A stretch of 64,000 nucleotides of DNA from Pachyseris speciosa (Eukaryota > Cnidaria > Anthozoa > Scleractinia > Pachyseridae). The DNA lies in contig JAEMWC010000357.1 of NCBI GenBank assembly GCA_016490735.1, positions 112,001 to 176,000 of the forward strand, written 5' to 3'. The notes under the pieces were generated by a model that saw only the letters and a program-made list of their open reading frames with translations, had not been told where the DNA came from and did not search any database. Both the position numbers and the translations under genes were made by a program. Below are positions 34,846 through 45,553 of the stretch, one piece after another. How positions within the stretch are numbered: position 1 is the first letter of the stretch; each line of letters begins with the position of its first letter.

Positions 34846-35258
34846 GGGAGCTCTCCTACAAAAATGGCGGGGGTGCTCGTCGTACCTTTTAGGGAGTAAA
34901 AGTGATAGATTGGTACCGCTTGGGGTACTTTAACCTAAAATTACAACCGCTAGAGTTGTCGCGGTACCTTTTAGTATACTGAGCCGAGAGATTTATGACA
35001 ACGCTTCTGAAACAATTTATAAATAGAAGGTGAACCGTGTTTAACTTAGCTGCTATTGAAAGTTGTTAATGTTGTTTGATTCGGTGTTTTAAAATTGGTT
35101 TACACAGTAGAAGTGGTGGTACCTTTTAGGGTTGAAACTTTTGGGGGGCACGCTAACTAATCGATACTCTGATACCTTAGCTTTTAGGGGCTCTTTTCAA
35201 AAGTTCCGAGGAGCACCCCGTCATTTTTATAGGGGAGTTCCTCCCCCCTCCCGGGCTC
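34846..35258. mobile_element. Inverted-repeat element rich in GGTACCTTTTAGGG, copy 2
   Basis: Counterpart of 32631-33068 in the second repeat unit: ATGGCGGGGGTGCTCG at the left, CGAGGAGCACCCCGTCAT at the right. It lacks the long poly-G run. Confidence 0.6.
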
Positions 35259-35446
35259 TTGTCGAGGGCAGTTAGCCTATCAGTAGATTTAAACAGAACC
35301 AAACCGTAAAAGAAAACTAAAGAAAGATATCACTATACAGAGCTTTCTAGAAGATCCATTAATTTATAGCAGTTAACCATATTTGAATCAGTTGCACCGT
35401 TGATAAGTGAACACATTACAGACATTATATTGTATATGGCAAGATA

Positions 35447-35447
35447 G

Positions 35448-35486
<39 letters not shown>

Positions 35487-38425
35487 ACTTTATTTCTATA
35501 GCGCCTATATCACTACCTGTTCTAGGCGCTTTACAATATTAATAAAATGCATTGAGATACAATTTTAAAAAATTACAACAATAGGGATGTGAATGTAGAA
35601 CTAACAATAACAAGAATAAAAAACAAATGTCTAAAACGCATAAATATATCTACATATGTATAAAATTCATATATAAGTGTGGGAAAAAATCTATTTACAA
35701 GTTAAGGAAAAGCCTGGTGAAATAAATAAGTCTTTAATTGTTTTTTAAAGGAATTCAAAGAGTTAGCATTCCTTAAAAAAGCTGGTATGCTGTTCCATAA
35801 TTTAGGGCCTGCAATGGAAAATCTTCGGTCGCCATAGGACTTTAGCTTAGATCTCGGAACATAAAGTAACTTATTCGAGCAAGAACGCAAAGAGTAAGAA
35901 CTGTTACAAAAACTGAGTAAATTGGATATATAACTTGGGGAAAAACCACTGATAGCCTTATACACTAACAATAAAATTTTATAGATTACCTAATACGGTA
36001 TTCAACCGGCAACCAATGTAAGTCTATTAAGCTGGGTGTTATATGTTCATGCTTCTTGGTGAATGTTACAATACGCGCTGCCCTGTTCTGAACTAACTGT
36101 AGGCGGTTTAGGAGAAACTTAGGTAGACCATACAGAATCGCATTACAATAATCCAAGTTGGTAGTCACGAAAGCATGAATAATTGCTTCAGTAGATTCCC
36201 GGTCCAAATATGATGTTATCTTCCCAATATTAGTTAGATGAAAATGGCATGAATTGCATATCTTCTTAATGTGATCTTCCACTAGGATTAAATATCACTC
36301 CAAGATTACGAACAGAAGAGGACGGCCGAATAGTTTCATCCCCAACACGAACAAATTCCAAAGAGGGACTGGGCCGATAGCTTGAACTGAGTAGAAGCAG
36401 TTCAGTTTTTTCCTCATTTAGCTTAAGACCATTAAAAATCATCCAATCATTGATTTCCTGAACGCATGTTTCAATACTAGATTTTGCTGAAGCGAGAAAA
36501 TCATCGCTCCCCAATTTAAATGACACATAAAGCTGAGTATCATCAGCGTAGAGATGATATGTAAGATTGTGTCTCTTTATAATATCACCCACTGGTGAGG
36601 TATATAAAACGTATAACAGAGGTCCAAGAACTGATCCCTGCGGTACACCACAATTAAGTTCACGCAAAGACGATCTGGAACATTCAATCTGAACAAATTG
36701 TGAGCGAGACGATAGGTAAGATGCAAACCATTCTTGTACGGAACCTGTAATGCCATAACGTTGAGACAACCTATTCAGTAATATTTCATGGGACACAGTA
36801 TCAAAAGCAGCAGATAAATCTAACATAAGTAGAACAACAGCCCTACCGCTTTCGATTGCATGAAGAATATCATCTTGTACCTTCACCATAACAGTTTCAG
36901 TAGAATGATGTACTTTATAAGCTGACTGAAAGGTCTCGTGTAGGTTGTTATTCGTCAGGTAATTGTTTAGCTGGTGAGCAACACTTTTCTCAATAATCTT
37001 CGATAGCGCCTTCAAATTCGAGATTGGTCTAAAGTTCTTGAATTGTAGAAAGTCCGCATCTGGTTTCTTGAGCAAAGGTGATAATACTGCAGATTTCAGA
37101 CACGTAGGGACGCAGCCTTCACGAAGAGAGAGGTTGACAATGTTAGTAATAGTAGGCAGCAATAGGTCAGTACATTGTTTAATAATAGAAGATGGTAATG
37201 GATCCAAGACACAGGACTTCGAAAGCAGTGTTTCAGCCAGTTCCCGGATGTCGTCAAGCTTCATCTCGGTAAAAGATGAAAATTTAGTCGAAGTTATAGT
37301 CGGTGTCTCATCAATAAAATATTTGTCCGCAACAATAAGCGTATTCTTTCTAAAAAGAAGATCGTTATGTAGTGTAGCAATCTTAGTAGTAAAAAAGGTT
37401 GCAAATTCATCAGCTAGCATACGGTTGTTCTCAGAGGGTGGGTAATAGTTAACAGTTGGCTTTTGAAGTAGCTTTTGAACAGTTTTAAACAAAACTTTTT
37501 GATTTCCAGAGTTTTCTTTAATAATAGATGAATAGGACCGTGACTTAAGAGACTTGATCAGATTGTTCACAACACTACATTGGTGCACATACTGCACACG
37601 GTCAGATGGGAGTTCAGATGCTCGCCATTTACGTTCAGATTGTCTGCGTTTCCGTTTCTCAGTAGTAACTTCAGCTGTATACCAGGGCGCAGATGGTCGA
37701 ACAGTGACAACTCGTTCTTTCACAGGAGCATGCTTGTCCAGTAGTGATCGTAAGACTTCATCGTAGTTATTCGCAGCTGCATGAAGATCATCCTGATGTT
37801 GGAGTAGAACAGAACCTTCAATATCACTTCGAAAATAAGTGATATCGATAACGTTTAACTTTCGAGAAGAGACAACCTTCTTTTCTAATCTGGGCTTTTC
37901 CAGGTGTATAGTTGAGTGAACAGCCAAATGATCAGAGATAACAGGATCAGTTATTTTAACGTCATTAACAAAATGATCCCTTGCATTAGATATTACCAAA
38001 TCAAGAGTGTGTCCATTAGCATGTGTTTTCTCGCTGACATGCTGTACAAGATTGAAGGAGTCCAGTAAGTCCAGGAATTGCCTAGCAGTAGTGTTATTAG
38101 GATTGTCGACATGGATATTAAAATCTCCAACAATTAACAGTCGCTTCTATCGCTGATCCGCCGTAACATATTCCAAGAGTTTAGAGAACTCTTCCAAAAA
38201 CAACGATGTTGATAAGCTAGGGGGTCGATAAACAAGCAGAATTCTTATACAACGCACAACGCTCAGGTGAAAATCCATTAATTTAAAGGAGTGAAATTGA
38301 TCCGTAAGAGAAGTGTCAATGCGAATGCTGTTATTAAATATGATTCCAACTCCACCACCAGCAGAATGAGATCTTGATTTATGCATCACTCTGTATCCTG
38401 TAGGACATAAGGTACCAACTTCCAC
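35447..38425 (-). mobile_element. CR1/L2-type LINE, nearly full second ORF, disabled
   Basis: The protein runs from the endonuclease (GTLCPTGYRV, GGGVGIIFNN, then VGDFNIH) into reverse transcriptase: FRPISNL, LDLSAAFDTV, GVPQGSVLGPLLYVLYT and the catalytic YADDTQLY near 36540. It ends with LQLVQNRAARIV, LHWLPVEYRI and GPKLWNSIP. Defects: a TAG at about 38146, a frameshift near 36280 and another near 35985. The 5' end is truncated inside the endonuclease at the border with the next transposon. The 3' UTR has an AGCGCCTA/TAGGCGCT hairpin and ends in a (TTTA)n tail, seen on the plus strand as (AAAT)n at 35447-35487. A shorter copy lies at 60256-60735. Non-LTR clade assignment is by motif appearance. 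Confidence 0.9.
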
Positions 38426-38577
38426 CATAGTTAGTAGAGGAGAGTGGTTATGAAACTCGGCAAACATCAAAGGGTTAAACAATAGCGCGGTCGGCGATGT
38501 TGAAACAGACCCGTCACGTGACTCTGACCGTGCACAAGTTCATTCAAGATGGCGGATGGTGTAGACGATCTGTTTGT

Positions 38578-40081
38578 ATGGGAGAAGATTCTGAAGCGAT
38601 CTTGGGTATTTTGGAGGACGATGAGGAAGTACAGGAACAATTTTCCGTCGCAGTTAGAAATGTAAGTTGAAAAAGTTGCAATTTCGTGTTGTAATTTCGC
38701 ACTTCTCAGCTTAAATTTGCCACAGATGGCTTCTCGACGACTGTAAATAAACGAAATTAAACAAACGCTCGCGTAAAAACTATGCTTATATATTGCCGTT
38801 TCTTCAAAGGCAATCTTCTTTAGGGCTCCTACAAAACAAGGAAGACTTATAAAAAGCTTCTAAGGAGCTCAAAGCTCCGGAATGTAGAGATTTGCGAAAT
38901 TATTCTAAGTGGTAAACCTTGTAATTGATAGAGCTTCCAGGCATCACGATACTCTCTTGATCGAAAAAGTGGCCACCGAATTTTTATTTTTAAACTCTTA
39001 AGTAGTTTATTTATTTTACAATGGTAATGTTTGTGATATCTTTGTAGGCTCAGCGTCAAGAAATGTTTGCAATGACTGCGGAAAGAAGTACAAAAACCAA
39101 AGGAGGTTATGAGAGACACAGGGCTGCAAAACACAAACAATCAACAGGAAGGATTGGAGCAGGTGCAACAGTTAAGCCCGAGTGTTCTTGCAGAAATAGT
39201 TGATCGTGCTGTCCGCAATGTTAAGGAAAGGAAAGTTTTTGCAGAAAATTTAAGGAATGAGCTCAGCAATTACTCATACCAACAGCTACAAGAAGACAGC
39301 AATGAATTCTCTGCTGTCAAAGCAATCTATGAAGGATATACAAGAAATGGAGATGCAAAAAAGTTTATGGCAAATATTATGCAACGGTTGCTGCAAAGTC
39401 AACCCAATTCTTCAGTGGAATTTCTAGGAATGCAGCAACACTACTGGCAACCAAAGTTGCTGACTGTTTGCTGGCATACTCTAAGCAACAAAAACACTCT
39501 ACGAAAGCAGTCATCATATAAAAACTGTGTTGTCAGACAAGGAGAAAGCTGGGATGCAATATCTTGGAGGTTATGTTCTGCACAACTTACACAAAAAACA
39601 TGGCCGAACTAACTCAGTGGAGAGCCAACAAGCTATGGCAATACTGAAAACTGGGAAACTGGAGAGCATAACTGACTCTAGCCAGAAACTTGTGTCAGCT
39701 TTGAACCGGGGGACTTTGGTCAATCACTCAGCCTGCGCAGCAAATATTTTTAAAAGCAGAATGTCATTTTAGGCAATTCACATCAAAGCCTGATTTGCAA
39801 AGATTAGATATTTCCGGCATTACTAACAAAGCAACCAGTGATAGTGACATCCTTGCTTATTACAATTGATGGTATCAGATGCAGAACTTGAACCGGACAG
39901 TCATGTTTGTAAGGATGTCTTGCGTGGCATTGTTAGTCTGTATGTACATGTACGTTCATTCTCTTTTGCCAAGGATATCATTCAGCATTACAAGATCAAG
40001 GCGACCCAAACCAAAGCAAGGGCTTTACGCAAGGAAATTAGTAGAAGTTGTCAAGGTGATGACCAACAAAGGCAGGAATAA
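38578..40081 (+). pseudogene. Broken transposon gene with C2H2-type zinc finger
   Basis: Exon 1 (38578-38661) reads MGEDSEAILGILEDDEEVQE and ends AAT|GTAAGT. Exon 2 starts at 39048 after TTTGTAG. It then needs frame changes: VCNDCGKKYKNQRR (finger, first half), YERHRAAKHK (second half), SVLAEIVDRAVRNVKERKVF, VLSDKEKAGMQYLGGYVLHN, a TGA near 39867, and finally VLRGIVSLYVHVRSFSFAKD with a basic end ARALRKEI. At least four frame changes or stops make it non-functional. The YLGGYVLHNL and VRSFSFAKDI segments look like the C-terminal part of a transposon protein; the exact role is not known to me. Confidence 0.7.
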
Positions 40082-40206
40082 GACTGTTAATTCACATTTT
40101 TGATTTATTAATTAGTAGCTTATGATCAGTACCACTATTTGCAGTGAGGACAATAAATGTCATGTTAACTCTGGATTTTTTTAAACTTTGATTCAGGTTT
40201 AGTAAA

Positions 40207-40238
40207 ACCATAGTCAGTAGAGGACTACTAACTATGGT
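40207..40238. repeat. Palindrome made of the transposon end motif
   Basis: ACCATAGTCAGTAG and CTACTAACTATGGT are arranged head to head around AGGA, between the two convergent genes. Each arm equals the outermost end of the 38426-42259 element. It may be the remnant of a nested deletion derivative or a junction between two elements. Confidence 0.75.
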
Positions 40239-40397
40239 AAAGCAATTCAATTCATTCAAGTTACCAGCGAGTTAGATTATATTTCTTGTTTTATATGCTC
40301 CTAATAAAATCAAACTTTTAAACCCTTTTGAAACAACTATTTCTACTTCCCTGAAACCCTGGAAAATAGTGTTTTAATTAATGTGTTAGTTAATTTC

Positions 40398-40640
40398 CTA
40401 GTTACACTTAAGAATTACCACTTGCACTCACATGCACAGTCATAATGAAACAACTGCAAGCTGTTCTTGACAAGTATTTTCACTTTAAATGATCAATATA
40501 AAAGTTCTCCTAAATGGTCTCCTTGTATTTCCTAGTTGCACTTAAGAATTACCACTTGCTCTCACATGCACAATCATAATGAAACAACTGCAAGCTATTC
40601 TTGACAAGTATTTTCACTTTAAATGACCAATAAAAATTAC
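40398..40640. repeat. Tandem duplication of about 133 bp
   Basis: CCTAGTT.CACTTAAGAATTAC begins each copy (40398 and 40531). It continues through ATAATGAAACAACTGCAAGC and TTCTTGACAAGTATTTTCAC. It lies at the 3' side of the minus-strand transposase pseudogene. Confidence 0.85.
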
Positions 40641-42033
40641 TTTTTCTAAGCTCTTCGTAGCATGAAGGTGACTTAGCAGCAAGTGAAAGACAAAACCTGA
40701 TGACCATCGGATGGTATCGCACCCCAGTACGACTGCTGGAGAACAGTTTCTTCTGTTGCTGCCAGAAAAGGCTCATAAAAGGAGTGACTTTGTTGTCAGC
40801 CTCATCAAGGACTTTAGTGAAGTCGTTGCTAAGTTCATGGTCTACTTCAATGTTTGTTTTGACAATTGCCGCTCGCATTTCATTTCACTCTCGCTCAAGT
40901 TCGGCACATTTCAGTCTTTGTTCTTGTAATGTCAGTTTAATTCTTTCTGGATCAGTTTTGATACTGGGGCCTTGACATTTGCAGGTTTGGAGAGCCGCCT
41001 TTCTTTTGCTTTTATGGTCTTTCTTGAGGAAACCAGGTACTCCAAACACTGTGGGCATGCACCTTCCCCGACTTCTTTTTCGCACATGAGATGGCAGTCC
41101 TTTGACCTCCAGAAACCTTTGTTGGGGAACTGCTCACCCTGCTTGCATGCCTGAAGTGGGTCTTCATTTATGGGAATTACATGATGAAACAGCTGGCTTG
41201 TTAATTCACTGGCTTCCACTCCACAGCAAAGCTTAGAGCACTCCAGCTCTCTTACAATTTCACACACTGAAATGTTTCTGACTGAACGCCGGTGAGTAAC
41301 ATAAAGGGGATGATCTTCAGGAAGAAAACAACCAAAAGCTTTCACAGTGTATGCAAGACTGTCATCGATCATTATTTCTACTTCTGGGAGAAGGAAAGGT
41401 TCTACAGTCTTTTTCAGAATAAGTCTGTCTGATATTGTTGTAAATTCCCACCCTTTCAGGGTTTTCAAAACAAGTGATTCGCTGGCACAATTCACCAAAC
41501 GACTTGTAACATGCCTTGGGTTGTTGATCGTGCTCCTTGACAACCGATCGAGCAGGTCTTGGTGTAGGCTTTGCAGACTCGTGACTTTCCTTGGCATGTT
41601 TAATCTTGGGATGGCGCCGAATCGTGGTTTCTTCTTCGTCATTTTCGCCGTTTGAACTGCATTTGAAAATAAAGTAAAACAAAAATAAAAAAAGATGAAA
41701 ATTAACATTCAACAAAATTTCACAGAAATCGTAAATAAACAAAACCATATGGCAAGCGAGAGCATGTCTTCAATTTCTACTGTATATCGTAGCCGTACTT
41801 ACATATTTCGAAATCTTCTACGTCGAAGTGTTTTTCGCAGGTAAACACCTTGTCGTTTTGATCCTTTTTCGAAATTCATGGTCGATCTCACGCGTCTTTG
41901 TGATCTCACTCAACCAATCGTCTCGCCATTTCTTGTGTGCCTCGTCCTTCGCTGCGGGCAACTTCCAAATGCCGATCCCTTTCGTTCTTCTACAACTCCC
42001 ACAGCCAAACACAGCGCAGTTATCTCCAGGCAT
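40640..42033 (-). pseudogene. THAP-domain transposase-like pseudogene (P-element/THAP9 type), N-terminal part
   Basis: Exon 1 starts at ATG 42033 with [20 protein letters not shown]. This is a C2CH THAP finger whose last pair, TCEKH, is reached only after a one-base frameshift near 41858. The donor is near 41799 (ATAT|GTAAGT). Exon 2 follows a TTTCAAATGCAG acceptor near 41658 and runs KMTKKKPRFGAIPR...DDSLAYTVKAFGCFLPEDHP...ACPQCLEYL. A second frameshift near 40945 leads to the coiled-coil-like TDPERIKLTLQEQRLKCAEL, then a stop. After that comes HPMVIRFCLSLAAKSPSCYE, which resembles the segment preceding the catalytic domain of P/THAP9-like transposases. The catalytic domain itself is missing. 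Three or more lesions make it a pseudogene. Confidence 0.75.
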
Positions 42034-42283
42034 GACGACTAATGAGGTATATAGCTATAACACTTATCGAATCGAGACTAATCTAAGCTAAATATCCGGC
42101 GAAATACAGCGTAAGTCTCTGCACATTCACGTTACTCGCATGGCCATGTTAATTTTCCTTGTGCACGGTCGTGATCACGTGACTAAGGGAAAACCATAAC
42201 AAAGACATCGGCCTTTGATGTTCACCGGGTTTCATAACCAGTCTCCTCTACTAACTATGAATTGAACAAAGACCGCTGCAGGC

Positions 42284-44250
42284 TCTTCTTTCCCTCGCTG
42301 TCTGAAAAGTCCAGTTTCGAGTTCGCCATGACCGCTGAATAAAAGTACTGAGAACGCATTTGCACAGCGTTAGCCTCCACCAAAAGTAAATATTCACAAA
42401 TTCCAGCGAGAGATGACCTGTTTACAGCTCTATTGTTTAATTTTCAAATTTGTGGCACCTTCCCGCCGGTATTTGTGAATATTTCACTTTTGGTCGAGGC
42501 TAATGTAATGTTTAAAACAAGGGTGTGTATCACACAAGACGACACCAAGTCAACACACCGGCAATGTTGGAATCACATCTGTCTATTACTTTACTCCCAG
42601 CATGCTTAGCTACATAACGCAAGGCGTGTCACGTCACTGTGTAACGCTAAACACTACATTTCTCCTTTCCTACAGTTGAGGAGAATCGCACAATCAAAGT
42701 AACAAATATCGTGAAATAAGTAACAGTAAAAACAGATACTATGCGACAGAACTAGACTAGGCAAATAAACTTGAGCATGAGGATACATAGTCCTGCGCAA
42801 AGTCCTTAACCACTGAATGTTCAACTACTAAATGTTCTTACAGACTCCAAGTTCATAATTCTCAAACAATGTCCAAAAATCAATAATTGAGTCACTTTGA
42901 GATCAGTCAACTCATAAAGAATATTCATCAAGTAAATGTCCATAATCACTTTAAATGAGTGAATCATCACTAATCAAATCTCTTGAATGAGTCTTTTTGG
43001 CGGCACAGATACACGCGCAGACCTTCTACGCACAGGTTCAGTCAGGACCTCAACATTTCCACCAGGGTCTACTAGTGAGTCTGTGGACTCCTGGACTGAG
43101 ACCGGAATACTTGAAGGAGGGCTGCTCTCGGTGTCCAGGTCAACTGTGTCTCCCTCAAGTGATTGACTGGTGCTGAATGCGGTTGAGTCATCAGCCAGAA
43201 GCCTTTTGAAGTGAGATAAATTACGGTCACCTTTCGGTCGGCGCTTTCTGCTGCTAGCATGCTGTGATGCTTCTTAGTGACAGTCAACGGGATCGGGTGA
43301 TATGGGGTTGACAGCTTTTCTCGCTTTGGTTGTTTGACTAGTACTGTGTCTCCGACCTGAATGTCACAATCTTTCACGGCTCTCCTAGACTCAGCTTGGC
43401 TCTTGATCCTGAGTTTCTGCTGAGCATCTCTTCTGCGCATGATTACAGGGTCATGACTTTCACCACATGGCACAACAACAGGATTGGTTAACTTGACTCT
43501 AATTGGCCTCCCAAACAGGGCTGTAGCAGGGGCAAAACCCGTAGTGCAATGGGGAGTAGCGCGATAGTTGCGTAAGAGCTGATACATATCTTGCTTCCAG
43601 TTAGTAGTGGTGCGTAGCACCTTTCCAAAGGTTTTCATAAAGCGTTCTACTTCTCCATTGGCTTCGGGCCACAGAGGAGACACCTTCCGGTGCTTGAAGC
43701 CAAGATATTTAGGAAATTGTGCGAACTCGCCACCATTAAAGGGATGGCCATTGTCGGACTTTACCACTTGGGGTACGCCATAGGCAGCAAATATGAGGTC
43801 GAGCTTAGGAATCACTGCTTTGGCAGAAGTAGAGTGGACGACCTAAATCTTAGGAAATCTTGAGTAGTCATCAATTACAACAAGGACATATAGTGTCCAG
43901 CAACTTCACAAAAGTGAAGGCTTACGTGTTCCCACATGAACAATTGGGCAAAGGAGTCATCTGCAGAGGTTCACGTAAAGGCTTGGGCGTGGCAACTTGA
44001 CGGGGAACACGTTTCACAATAGAATCAACTAGGCTGTCCATAAAATATCCACAAATACCGGCAGGATGGTGCCACAAATTTGAAAATTAAGCAGTAGACA
44101 GAGCTGTAAACAGGTCATCTTCTCGCTGGAATTTGTGAATATTTTACTTTTGGTCAAGGCTAACGGTGTACAAATGCGTTCTCAGTACTTTTATTCAGCG
44201 GTCATGGCGAACTCGAAACTGGACTATTGCCCAAATGAAGAGCCTGTATG
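42284..44250. mobile_element. Inverted-repeat pair enclosing a Ty3 fragment
   Basis: Arms 42284-42503 and 44041-44250 are inverted copies of about 215 bp. They share AGTCCAGTTTCGAGTTCGCC, ATGACCGCTGAATAAAAGTA, GATGACCTGTTTACAGCTCT and CAAATTTGTGGCACC. The left arm itself has mirrored ends (CAAAAGTAAATATTCACAAA and TTTGTGAATATTTCACTTTT), so it contains a MITE beginning TTAGCCTC and ending in its complement. The Ty3 LTR directly abuts the left arm. Confidence 0.7.
42504..44040 (-). mobile_element. Ty3-type LTR retrotransposon, 3' part (integrase and one LTR)
   Basis: On the minus strand the integrase core is readable from LREPLQMTPLPN through a damaged segment (KLLDTICP.., frames disturbed at 43830-43950). 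It then runs VVKSDNGHPFNGGEF and WPEANGEVERFMKTFGKVLR to the C-terminal end near 42985 (VPPKRLIQEI). A purine tract GGAAAGGAGAAA precedes an LTR of 155 bp (42504-42658) that starts TG and ends CA. Protease, reverse transcriptase and the 5' LTR are absent. The clean open part (43815-43072) has one probable frameshift near its end. Integrase would have inserted the element cDNA; this copy is dead. Confidence 0.85.
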
Positions 44251-44719
44251 CGGGCTATTTAAAAGTCTGAGGAGTGATTTCCTGCCTCCTTCCCCATAAT
44301 AGCACTAGCCTCACACATCACACAGATTGTCTCTCCAAGTCTGTCTTTCCATTCCCTCGCCTGCTCCAAACCCTGCATGTTCATACAAATTGTGAAAATA
44401 TTTGTGATATCAGAGGAATTCAAGAGTGCAAATTTAGGATCTCCGATAAAGCAAGAAAGTTTTGTGCGTTTTCGTTTTCGTGAAATTTTGCATTTTAAGT
44501 AAGCTTTCCCGTACCCATTAAAAACATAAATCCTTTCAGTAAAATATATTTATTGTACAAACAGGAAAGGTCTGGTGGTACGCCAAATAAAAAGGCGCCC
44601 TTTTCCATCATTCACCAAATGGTTCGAAGTTACTTATCTCGGGGCAGGGCTTGAAACCGATGGAATGCATTTGGATCGTAGATTTCTGTTTTTGTTTTTG
44701 AGACGACTGTGGAAGAAAC

Positions 44720-44873
44720 ATGAACTCGCAAAGCGTGCAACTATGCGCTACCTGTCTGAGCAGCAGTCTTTCACCAAGTGAACCTGCCCGTTTACCATGC
44801 AAAATCCAGCCAACAACATCTGTTACGAGGCTGGATAAGTCAACCCTTTCGGCCGTTCACAGGAAGCCCAAAC
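44720..44873 (+). CDS. Possible first exon of an unknown gene
   Basis: An ATG opens MNSQSVQLCATCLSSSLSPS and runs to CCCAAAC|GTAAGTTACG, a good donor. CATC pairs of cysteines are few and no family is recognised. The second half and the donor are duplicated in the tandem repeat that follows. No downstream exon was identified. Confidence 0.25.
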
Positions 44874-45553
44874 GTAAGTTACGTGATTGTGAAAGGAATT
44901 AAAGGGTATGATTTTACAATCTCACATGCCTTTCGTAAGGTAGAAAGTGACCTTTAAATGACACCACTGGAATTGAACACATTCTTTCGAAATTTTTAAA
45001 TTTAGTAGTAAATTCAGTGAATCTCGTCTTTCACTGCAAACGTGCGATTATTTTGATGACAATGGAAACCTGTTCCCAGTAGAACCTGAATTTCCGTCCG
45101 TCTCAAGAAAAAAGATTAGCTTCCAAAAGGGTACATTTGTGGGATACATTGTCCACAATGCATTGGCAATAGTGTGAGATCCAGCCAACAACATCTGTTA
45201 CGAGGCTGGATAAGTCAACCCTTTCGGCCGTTCACAGGAAGCCCAAACGTAAGTTACGTGATTGTGAAAGGAATTAAAGGGTATGATTTTACAATCTCAC
45301 ATGCCTTTCGTAAGGTAGAAAGTGACCTTTAAATGACACCACTGGAATTGAACACATTCTTTCGAAATTTTTAAATTTAGTAGTAAATTCAGTGAATCTC
45401 GTCTTTCACTGCAAACGTGCGATTATTTTGATGACAATGGAAACCTGTTCCCAGTAGAACCTGAATTTCCGTCCGTCTCAAGAAAAAAGATTAGCTTCCA
45501 AAAGGGTACATTTGTGGGATACATTGTCCACAATGCATTGGCAATAGTGTGAG
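44804..45553. repeat. Exact tandem duplication of 375 bp
   Basis: Copies 44804-45178 and 45179-45553 start ATCCAGCCAACAACATCTGT, and I see no difference between them. Such identity means either a very recent duplication or an assembly error. Confidence 0.95.

Larger units (their letters stand above)
31226..35446. repeat. Tandem segmental repeat, about 2 kb per unit, just over two copies
   Basis: Copy one about 31226-33090, copy two about 33098-35277, copy three starting about 35284 and cut at 35446 by a LINE. Shared markers in order: AAAAGAAAACTAAAG, TTATAGAAGATCCA, TGAATCAGTTGCAC, GGTGTTTATGTTGTTGGTT, TTCTTGGAATCGAATCATCC, CGCTTATTAGTACAG, TTCGTAT.CTCAGAGTGCTG, and then the GGTACC-rich element. 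Copies have diverged by point changes and insertions. No gene was recognised in the unit. Confidence 0.8.
38426..42259. mobile_element. Two-gene DNA transposon with long terminal inverted repeats (P/THAP-like), degenerate
   Basis: The left end CATAGTTAGTAGAGGAGA is repeated inverted at 42259. Homology continues inward for about 110 bp with interruptions (TGGTTATGAAAC, AACATCAAAGG, GTCACGTGA, GACCGTGCACAAG). Two convergent genes sit inside: 38578-40081 (plus) and 42033-40640 (minus). Both contain introns and several frameshifts. No target duplication is visible; the left side abuts a LINE. The THAP gene points to the P-element superfamily, but the companion gene and long repeats leave the family open. 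Confidence 0.75.

Noticed and set aside
35447..38425. An intact LINE able to move
   Set aside because: A stop near 38146 and two frameshifts, plus truncation within the endonuclease, exclude activity.
38426..38482. Start of the LINE endonuclease domain
   Set aside because: This stretch keeps the LINE frame open, but it matches the inverted repeat at 42200-42259, so it belongs to the neighbouring DNA transposon; the LINE stops at about 38425.
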